DNA from: Verrucomicrobiota bacterium
GTDB lineage: Bacteria > Verrucomicrobiota > Verrucomicrobiia > Limisphaerales > UBA11358
NCBI GenBank assembly: GCA_021323835.1
Contig: JAJPKI010000275.1
Location: 1 to 13,218 of the forward strand
Length of the DNA: 13,218 bases
Direction of reading: 5' to 3'
The notes beneath the pieces were generated by a model. The model saw only the letters and a list, made by a program, of their open reading frames with translations, ran no database searches and was not told where the DNA came from. Positions 8,901 to 13,218 of this stretch are shown piece after piece. Numbering within the stretch: position 1 is the first letter of the stretch; every line of letters begins with the position of its first letter. The translations under genes and the position numbers were made by a program.

Positions 8901-10305
8901 TTCTGCCGCGACTGTCAATTTCGCGCAAGGCTCGTCCGGCACGCCAATCAACGAGCGCGCCACACTCGACATGTCCGGACTCGATATATTTTCTGCATCG
9001 CTTGCGAATTTTTACATTGGCAATCAACCTGCGAATGATTCGGCGCATCCCGGTCGTCCGACCGCGACCGTTGCGCTCGCCAAAACAAATTCAATTTCGT
9101 TGAGCGGTATGCTCATCGTGAGCCAGGCCACGTCCGACGGTTCCACAAACGGAAATATTTTGTATCTCGGCCAGACCAATTCCATTTTGTCGAACACGAA
9201 CATCACCAGCGGCGGCAAAGGCGGGACGGGAAATTTAGTTAAATTCAATCCCGCATTCACCAACGCAAACCCTGTTGCATTTTTCCGCGCCGCGAATGGC
9301 AGCAGCCGCGTCGGGCTTTGGGCAATTGGCTACGCCACAAGCAGCAGCGCGAATAATGATTCTTTCGGCACAAATGATTTCACAGGCGGCACTGTTGACG
9401 CGCTCGTGGATTTGATGATTCTTGGTCGCGGTCAGGCGGCGAATAACGCCGGTCGCGGCGGCAGCGGCACGCTGACGTTCAACGTAGGAACTTTTAACGT
9501 CAACACACTGCTCGCCGGTTATCAAAATCCGGGCAACAGCAGCTACGCTGTCGGTGCGGTCAATGTGAACGGCTCCGGAAAATTAATCGTGAACAATGTC
9601 ATCGGCCTTGGTTTCACCGGCACAAGTCCCGGCGCGAATACAAAAGGCACGCTGAACATTTCTGGCGGCAGCGTTTTTGCAAATAGCATCACCAACGGCG
9701 GCAGCGCGAATTCGGCGATTACGATGAGCAGCGGCGGCACGCTCGTCATCAGCAATTCAATCGGCGCGGCCGGAAGTGCGATTCCAACTTTCTCCACCGC
9801 CAATTCCACGATTCATTTGCGATTGAACGGCAATTCCATTTCTACAAATATTTTTGCGACAAGTTTCACGGCGAGCGGCGCGAGCACAATTACAATTGAC
9901 ACGGTGACGAATGTTGGCAGCACGACAACATTCCCGCTGATTTCTTACGCAAGTTTCACCGGCACGATTGGCGGAAATTTGTCGGTGACGATGCCGTCCG
10001 GATTTTCCGGCACGCTCACGAACAATTCCGCGTTGAACCAAATTGATTTAATCGTCAACGTTGCACCGACAACGCCTCCGCGAATTGCGACTGTGACGAT
10101 TTCCGGCAACAACATTGTTTTCACCGGCACAAATGGTTCGATTGGTGGAACATTTTATTTGCTGATGAGCACAAACGTCGCGCTGCCGCTCAATCAGTGG
10201 ACGCGCGTGGCGACAAATCAGTTCAACGGCAGCGGCAATTGCATTTTTTCAAATGCAGTTGGCTCGAATTCGTTGCAGCAATTTTATCTGCTCCAATTGC
10301 CATAA
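2968..10305 (+). CDS. Giant secreted modular protein: beta-strand repeats, pectate-lyase-like beta-helix, Ig-like and concanavalin-like domains
   Basis: A 2445-residue exported protein. I chose ATG 2968 because it gives 'MKRSQ' and a hydrophobic signal peptide ending near 'PVVAA' at about residue 22; the in-frame GTG at 2953 only adds five residues. Approximate order: module A 24-515; autotransporter-associated beta-strand repeats 514-853, including 'GLVKDGAGTVTIAN' and 'GSLTKNGSGTLTLAGNATYA'; a right-handed beta-helix domain of the pectate-lyase superfamily 858-1361, rich in Cys; Ig-like domains 1365-1465 and 1470-1566; a DUF1349/concanavalin-like domain 1575-1755 with 'KAGVMIRE' and 'FDNVNV'; a third Ig-like domain 1755-1860; a second module A 1862-2366; and a C-terminal tail 2368-2445. 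The protein is rich in Asn, Thr, Gly and Ser. No autotransporter barrel, LPxTG or PEP-CTERM anchor is seen. The role is inferred: surface or secreted binding or cleavage of a polysaccharide, substrate unknown. It is followed 45 bp later by a membrane-anchored protein. Confidence 0.9.
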   Translation: MKRSQVPLLVNGLLLLCCLPVVAATTWNATNNISVNTNWSTTANWSSGLPLGNDVNFLNNGAIGNAVSNINNVVDSSTTISSLQYGNTAGSHTTLIASGQTLTVTGNVTVSTGTDNGSGQTVFATLTGPNGALVVNNTAAVIAIYQGAGTSGSQRATLDMSGLGLFNATISSLQVGVQGVTHPTGTLLLARTNIITASGSSGIQMGQASGDGTTLSSFIYLGLTNAIRANTISIGRGKGGYTNWMRFNSAFTNAGASANLRAANGTSRITTWEIGNSVTDSGSNDSIGVSDFSGGTLDALVSNLIIGRGQANNNSARKGEGTLTFTAGTIDATTVNLAQQVGIDTSFGIGTLNVLGTATLIVNSNFDIGEGTAANTKATVNIFGGAMRANSITNGASANTILALNNGTLIISNAVSLVVPNFRTTNSTLQFPVGNSGTNFLVTSLACGGISNTIKITSLPGIVNLPVTLRVMKYSSVSGSPNFVLGSLPSGSYAGYISNNTAAGAVDLVLTNGPTISQLRWNGATDANWNTTSVDWLDAGNASATYSDGSRVRFDDSATGSTSINLAATFSPNGITVSNSSLAYTFTGSGGLSGFTGLVKDGAGTVTIANTGNNNFTGAISNLLGTLQFGNGGTGGSIPSGVIVNNGTLVFNRSSNFIISNSIFGSGSLTKNGSGTLTLAGNATYAGTTTLSGGKLILNSRLASGSALTASSGTTLAGAGTNTGPVTVSGAMQPGDTNVAGTFTSGALTLNSGATLQFDVGGFSFVGPGPNGLNQVSDLLQVNGNLTLNNNSLAINLIDPPQIGKPYRIVNYTGSLSGTFNPSFTITGGSGYAAVLDYSTAGQINITFTNGPITSIPLTYPEGAGPATVSYGPDGKLVYTYEPNGDRIPDFSGAGYRGGGVAIPTNIPVVITLNPIGGDNRPQIQSAIDTLAAQPVGTNGFRGVILLKRGIYTMTGTINIDASGIVLRGEGSDTNGTILRRTDVNADIINISNGGGSSKISGSDRTIVNTYVPVGATWMALSDTSGYNVGDEVVISRPQTTPWVNYMGMGDPTVVAGGTGDWQSGDASMSWTRVITEIDGNRIRIDSPLTQAIERQWTTGTIYRQTSNARLTNCACEDLRGDAPTVGVDANGNTDGNFFTLGGVRNCWIRRCYNDKMRGHVVSCGGKWCTFEDIVSYHNFAPHSGASIQIFTGNGMDCILFHRITASSGGFEFTGGRQSPGPVVFSECQVPQGIAFSGPHLQWNIGYLWDELEMTHDIALIDQHGGWTSANHVVWNCESTANYTVQRPPGTHIWVQGCELNGSLTPVSGSAPRGAQPAEVLSLNTHLEPGSLYRAQLAERVGAQPALDVLGKPDGCNHYVLNSSAAAATVPPGQSANLMLTMTVEPDYRGSNVTFSAVGLPPGATAGFVPSSLGTNGVVTVTINTSNSTPSGIYNVKLVGTGTFAKFSGGNQTLAHPVFVQLNVTNAAGFTISATPDSQTVAAGNSTTYNVTITAPPGFNSNVVFSLDGLPPNSSYNFSPPSVIGAGNSTLTITTSNSTPQDDYSLTISGNSVGGSSGTSADLIVAPAPGTLPPPWVNGELGNPAITGQGTFSNGTFFVEGDGADIGGASDEGHFVYQPVSGDATVIARVVSMDNTGSGLAKAGVMIRETTNSNSSFADVVLTPSNGIFMQSRASTGATATNISGPAASAPYWVKLQRAGNNFTGFASSDGTNWTQIAATNIPMAADVLVGLVVTSHDVAQTNNAIFDNVNVIYPDFTIALSPASDSVTAGFGTVYTVTATAVNGFNGTVSLNEDDDIAVGGTAMLGTNLLAVPGSTTLNIGTSALTPPGNYTLTVTATSGNLSHNDTAQLAVANNIPAGTWTGLSPDDNNWSTSENWGNAQVPDATMNVKFFDLGAANVAGDVNNIVDSDFNVASLQFGNTNGFHTTQIAPGATLTVSGNTGANGYSFYVGTGTDNGSNQIVNATITGAGGTFVVSNSAATVNFAQGSSGTPINERATLDMSGLDIFSASLANFYIGNQPANDSAHPGRPTATVALAKTNSISLSGMLIVSQATSDGSTNGNILYLGQTNSILSNTNITSGGKGGTGNLVKFNPAFTNANPVAFFRAANGSSRVGLWAIGYATSSSANNDSFGTNDFTGGTVDALVDLMILGRGQAANNAGRGGSGTLTFNVGTFNVNTLLAGYQNPGNSSYAVGAVNVNGSGKLIVNNVIGLGFTGTSPGANTKGTLNISGGSVFANSITNGGSANSAITMSSGGTLVISNSIGAAGSAIPTFSTANSTIHLRLNGNSISTNIFATSFTASGASTITIDTVTNVGSTTTFPLISYASFTGTIGGNLSVTMPSGFSGTLTNNSALNQIDLIVNVAPTTPPRIATVTISGNNIVFTGTNGSIGGTFYLLMSTNVALPLNQWTRVATNQFNGSGNCIFSNAVGSNSLQQFYLLQLP
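3037..4512 (+). repeat. Module A, first copy of the giant protein's terminal duplication
   Basis: This segment codes for about 490 beta-rich residues opening with 'TTWNATNN' and 'NTNWSTTANW'. It shares ordered landmarks with the segment at 8548-10065: 'VSTGTDNGS', 'ATLDMSGLGLF', 'IIGRGQANNN', 'GTLTFTAGT', 'ANTKATVNIFGGA', 'NSITNGASAN' and 'LIISNAVS'. It ends at a 'TNGP' linker (4498-4509) that leads into the next module. The duplication is seen at the protein level, with patches of matching DNA. Confidence 0.85.
5539..7050 (+). other. Beta-helix (pectate-lyase-like) domain of the giant protein
   Basis: About 500 residues with the opening pattern 'NGDRIPDFSGAGYRGGGVAI', then 'QIQSAIDTLA' and 'GFRGVILLKRGIYTM', typical of the first coils of secreted right-handed parallel beta-helix proteins (pectate_lyase_3-like). 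The core carries 'NCWIRRCYNDKMRGH' (the R-R-C-Y-N-D-K-M-R-G-H part at residues 1150-1160) and 'FEFTGG', and ends near 'EPGSLYRAQLAERVG'. About half of the residues match the domain in the gene at 11418. Whether it is a lyase, a hydrolase or only a binding scaffold cannot be decided here. Confidence 0.8.
8548..10065 (+). repeat. Module A, second copy of the giant protein's terminal duplication
   Basis: About 505 residues beginning 'GTWTG' and 'NNWSTSENW', followed in the same order by 'VGTGTDNGS', 'ATLDMSGLDIF', 'ILGRGQAANN', 'GTLTFNVGT', 'ANTKGTLNISGGS', 'NSITNGGSAN' and 'LVISNSIG'. The copy is clearly diverged from the one at 3037-4512, so the duplication is not recent. It is followed directly by the C-terminal tail. 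Confidence 0.85.
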
Positions 10306-10350
10306 GTTGAGGTGTATGCAATTTTACCGGAGAAATCCGGTGCAAATTTT

Positions 10351-11250
10351 GTGAACAAGGAACGCAAAGTTTTTTGGATGGCGATGGTTTTGATTGTCGC
10401 CGCTGCCGTTTTTGTGTCGTGGAAGAAATTTTCACGGCATCAAGCTGAAATTATTCCTGTCGCCGAAACGCAACTGGCGCAAATATCATCGCCGCAGTCG
10501 GCTAAAAAATTGCCGGAGCAAACGGTCGCTATCGCCAAAACTTCAACGCAAAGAATTTCCGTAAATACAATTCCGGTTTTTAAACCGACGGATGAAGAAG
10601 AAATTTTTCTGCAAAAATTTGACCCGAAACTGTTGCAAAATCCGGAAACGGAAGATTTCATTCGCCAACGGCTCTGGCTGGCGCTCGACCAGTTGAACAA
10701 TCCGCTGATGCAAAAATTAAATTTAAGCAGCAACGAAATGGCGGAATTCAAAAATCTGGCCGTAAGCAATCTGGTGACGGCGACGGAATTGGCGGAAGTG
10801 ACGGCGCAAAATCCAAAAATGTTTGAGGGCGATGTGGACGCCGCGCTGGATTTGCAGCGACAAAACTTTGATGCGCAATTGCACCTGCTTTTGGGTGATG
10901 CGCGTTTTGCTCAATATCAAAATGGGATTGAAGATTACTCGCAATTTTACGGCATTAAATTTTTGGACGGTAATTTGTCGCCGCTGCCAAATTCCAGTGT
11001 TGAGCAAATCATTTCGGCGATGCGAACCGAGCGGCAAACGGTGAACGCCGCGGTCGCGCAAGCGGCGGACGGTGCGCCGCTTTCGGCGGACGACCAGCTT
11101 CAAATCCACGAATTGATTTTTGGCCGGACTTACAATCGCGTTCAAAACTTTCTGTCGCCGGAACAGTTCACGGCATTTGGACAATTTGAATTGCGGCAAC
11201 TGGATTTGTTCGGCGCTAAAGTAAGTTCCGAAACAGGTTCCGCGCAATAA
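10351..11250 (+). CDS. Membrane-anchored helical protein, possibly Spy/LTXXQ-like, function unknown
   Basis: A protein of about 299 residues with one N-terminal membrane segment ('VFWMAMVLIVAAAVFVSWKK') after a short positively charged start, so the bulk should lie outside the cytoplasm. GTG 10351 is preferred because it gives 'NKERK' before the membrane helix; GTG 10312 would add 13 residues and ATG 10378 would remove 9. The remainder is predicted helical and Gln-rich. Stretches such as 'KLNLSSNEMAEFKNL', 'LLLGDARFAQYQ', 'LSADDQLQIHELIFG' and 'FLSPEQFTAFGQFE' resemble the repeated 'L(T/S)xxQ' helices of Spy/CpxP-type periplasmic proteins. That is a resemblance by eye, not an established assignment. 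It follows the giant gene by 45 bp (or 6 bp with the earlier start) and is probably in the same transcript. A partner, chaperone or sensor role for the giant protein is inference only. Confidence 0.8.
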   Translation: MNKERKVFWMAMVLIVAAAVFVSWKKFSRHQAEIIPVAETQLAQISSPQSAKKLPEQTVAIAKTSTQRISVNTIPVFKPTDEEEIFLQKFDPKLLQNPETEDFIRQRLWLALDQLNNPLMQKLNLSSNEMAEFKNLAVSNLVTATELAEVTAQNPKMFEGDVDAALDLQRQNFDAQLHLLLGDARFAQYQNGIEDYSQFYGIKFLDGNLSPLPNSSVEQIISAMRTERQTVNAAVAQAADGAPLSADDQLQIHELIFGRTYNRVQNFLSPEQFTAFGQFELRQLDLFGAKVSSETGSAQ

Positions 11251-11268
11251 CGTTTCGTTGTGAAATTT

Positions 11269-11289
11269 GCAGTCTAGTTTTTAGACTGC
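11269..11289. terminator. Perfect 8-bp hairpin after the membrane-protein gene
   Basis: GCAGTCTA (11269-11276) and TAGACTGC (11282-11289) form a perfect 8-bp stem around a 5-base GTTTT loop, starting 18 bp after the stop at 11250. The stem is only half GC, and the following bases (tcaattctctt) are T-rich but not a clean T-run, so termination would be weak. Because the arms are palindromic, an operator for the downstream gene is an alternative. Confidence 0.4.
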
Positions 11290-11301
11290 TCAATTCTCTT
11301 G

Positions 11302-11329
11302 TTGAACGAAGCTGTCTCACATTTTTACT
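11302..11329 (+). promoter_or_regulatory. Weak candidate promoter for the second beta-helix gene
   Basis: TTGAAC (11302-11307) and TTTACT (11324-11329) are spaced by 16 bp, about 88 bp before the ATG at 11418. Each box matches about four consensus positions. The -35-like hexamer and spacer length equal those of the candidate before the giant gene. The rest of the 167-bp gap shows nothing else recognisable. Confidence 0.2.
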
Positions 11330-11417
11330 CACTAGTTTTGACGATATAGATTCATCAGTTCTTGGAATTGTTGCCATTAAGCGTGGTGATACAGTTTCGC
11401 TGACCACCGCATACCAA

Positions 11418-13218
11418 ATGAAAACTACCGCAAAACAAAAATCATTCGTTGTCGCCCTGATGTTGTCTGCGACACTGGCCGTTCAAGCAAGCATTCCAAC
11501 TACCTATCCGACTGGCTCGGGAATTTCCATCGGCTATTCCGGCGGACACGTCACTTACGGTTACGCCACGAACGGCGACGTGATTCCGGATTATTCGAGC
11601 GCCGGTTACAGCGGTGGTGGCGTAGTGATTCCGAATCCACCGGTGACGACGACGTTGAATCCGGACGGCCAGGACGACACCGTGCGAATTCAAAATGCGA
11701 TTAACAGCATCGCGGCGATGCCGGTGGGCGCGAACGGTTTTCGCGGCGTGCTCATGCTCAACGCCGGCGTTTATTACATCACCAATCCCATTACCATCGG
11801 CACGAGCGGCATCGTGATTCGCGGCGCGGGCAGCGGCACGAGCGGAACGATTTTGCGCCGGACAACTGACAACGAAGACGCCATCACGATTGATAACGGT
11901 GGCGGATTGAAGAGCCAGGTCGGTTCGACATTGAACATCACCACGACCTACGTTCCGGTTGGCGCAACATATTTTGCGCTCGACAGCGTGAGTGGATTGT
12001 CTGTTGGCGACACGATTTCAATTTCCCGCAATCCAACAAAAGCGTGGATTCTGCAATTGCCCGAACCGCAAACCAATCGCGCTTATGGCGTGAGTTGGGA
12101 CCGCACGATTACAGAAATTGACAGCAACCGAATTCGTGTCGACGCGCCGGTGAATCAGGCGATTGAAACGCAATGGGGCGGCGGCACGGTGTTCAAATAT
12201 ACCTGGGCATCGCGCCTGACGAATTGCGGCGTTGAAGATATTCGCGCGGACGCGCCCGGCGACAATACGGATAGTCTGGGAAATACCGACGGCAATTTTA
12301 TTACGTTCAATCATTGCATGAATTGCTGGGTGCGCCGTTGTTACAACGACAAAATGCGCGGGCACACGGTGAGATTCACCGGCTCGAAATGGTGCACGGC
12401 TTAAGACATCAATTCATTTCATAACGGTTCGAGCACATCACATTCCGGCGCATCCGTTCAAATTTTTACTGGCGATTTTTCGGATGGAATTTTATTTCAT
12501 CACATTAGCGCGAGCGATGGTGGGTTTGAATTTACCGCCGGCAGCCAGAATGGTGGGCCGTATGTTTTTACTGAAAGCTGTGTGCCGGACGGTTTCGCCG
12601 CCAGCGGACCGCACCAGCAGGGCAATGTTGGCATTGTCTGGGACAATTGCGGTTTCACCAATCAAGGCGTGAGCGTGCAATACCAGGGCCACGGCTGGAA
12701 CGGCTTTGACTTGCTGGCTTACAATTCCGACACGACGTTTAGTTTTGAACGCCCGAACACGGTGCATCAATGGCTCATCGGTTGCACCGGCGCGTGGAAT
12801 CATGCAAACAACGGAAACGACCCCGAAGTCATTTCTTTCGGAACGCATTTGAGTCCGGCGACGTTGTATCGCGCGCAATTGATTGACCGCGTCGGCTCGT
12901 CGCAAACGGCGCTGGTGCTTGGAAGCAACACCAGCCGGGGCACAACGGACACGGGCGTGGCGGCGGATTTTACTGTTTCAGCCTCGCCATCTTCGCAAAC
13001 TGTCACTGCAGGCAATGGCACGAATTACACTGCAACCGTCGGCGTGATTAACGGATTCAACGACACCGTTTCGTTGAGCGTGAGCGGATTGCCGACCGGT
13101 GCCAGCGGCAATTTTAGTCCAAGCTCAATTGCTGGCGCAGGTTCGTCCACGTTAAATGTGAGCACGAGCAGCTCGACGCCGCCGGGGAATTACACGCTGA
13201 CCGTCACTGGCACGGACA
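11418..13218 (+). pseudogene. Secreted beta-helix (pectate-lyase-like) protein interrupted by an in-frame stop; runs off the window
   Basis: The gene starts at ATG 11418 with a clear signal peptide ('KSFVVALMLSATLAVQA', cleavage likely after residue 25). The beta-helix domain follows directly from 'TYPTGSG' (about nt 11502 to 12925), with 'GDVIPDYSSAGYSGGGVVIP', 'GFRGVLML' and 'RRCYNDKMRGH' at residues 306-316. It is paralogous to the middle domain of the giant protein, about half identical by eye. A TAA at 12402-12404 interrupts it right after 'KWCTA', where the giant protein has 'KWCTFED', so a GAA-to-TAA change is likely. The same frame is then open for 271 codons to the window end and stays homologous ('HSGASVQIFTG', 'GGFEFTAG', 'LYRAQLIDRVG'), followed by an Ig-like domain from about 12960 ('SASPSSQTVTAG', 'TPPGNYTLTVTG'). 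No ribosome-binding site is seen. Translated as is, it would give a truncated 328-residue protein lacking the end of the helix. Confidence 0.85.

Noticed and set aside
2968..10305. Classical type V autotransporter
   Set aside because: Beta-strand repeats are present, but the C-terminus has no beta-barrel-sized domain and does not end in a barrel-type aromatic residue.
12402..12404. Stop-codon reassignment or programmed readthrough at TAA
   Set aside because: TAA ends nasA, mobA, the giant gene and the membrane-protein gene in normal positions, and there is no visible recoding signal after this stop.
1..13218. CRISPR arrays, tRNA or rRNA genes, insertion sequences
   Set aside because: No regularly spaced identical repeats, no cloverleaf or rRNA-like sequence and no transposase were seen; the protein-level repeats explain the periodic DNA.

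Overview
The window looks like a piece of a Verrucomicrobiota chromosome (Pedosphaera/Limisphaerales-like), probably from an environmental or metagenome-derived genome. This is inferred from the style of its proteins: a giant N/T/G/S-rich secreted protein with autotransporter-type beta-strand repeats but no beta-barrel, a C-terminal tail ending in the 'QFYLLQLP' pattern that I associate with large secreted proteins of this phylum, and no recognisable Shine-Dalgarno sequence before any gene start. All clearly intact genes are on the + strand.

Region 1 (1-2147) is a molybdenum-enzyme cluster. It holds the C-terminal part of an assimilatory-type nitrate reductase (NasA-like, cut by the window start), a MOSC-domain protein, and MobA, which makes the guanine-dinucleotide form of the molybdenum cofactor. 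MOSC and mobA overlap by ATGA. A short degraded reading frame over the end of mobA resembles the N-terminus of MoaD, so the operon may once have been longer. A 7-bp tandem repeat preceded by a perfect hairpin sits inside nasA.

Region 2 (2151-2950) is a decay zone. On the - strand lies an alpha/beta-hydrolase pseudogene that keeps its nucleophile elbow and C-terminal half, but has lost the first part of its core by an apparent internal deletion and carries a frameshift. A weak candidate promoter for the next gene lies at its upstream edge.

Region 3 (2968-11250) is one giant gene of 2445 codons followed closely by a membrane-anchored helical protein. The giant product is exported and modular: signal peptide, ~490-residue beta-rich module A, autotransporter-type strand repeats, a right-handed beta-helix domain of the pectate-lyase superfamily, two Ig-like domains, a concanavalin-like (DUF1349-type) domain, a third Ig-like domain, a second diverged copy of module A, and an ~80-residue C-terminal tail. 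A possible role is binding or processing of an extracellular polysaccharide; the substrate cannot be read from the sequence.

Region 4 (11251-13218) holds a short hairpin, a weak promoter candidate and a second secreted gene. It carries the same beta-helix domain directly after its signal peptide, then an Ig-like domain, and runs off the window end. This paralogue has one in-frame TAA at 12402-12404, after which the same frame stays open and homologous to the giant protein for 271 codons. It is therefore a recently broken gene or a sequence error, not a natural 328-residue protein.

The most interesting points are the duplicated outer modules that bracket the giant protein, the two-architecture beta-helix family with one member just broken, the heptad repeat inserted in nasA, and the cluster of three damaged genes in 13 kb.
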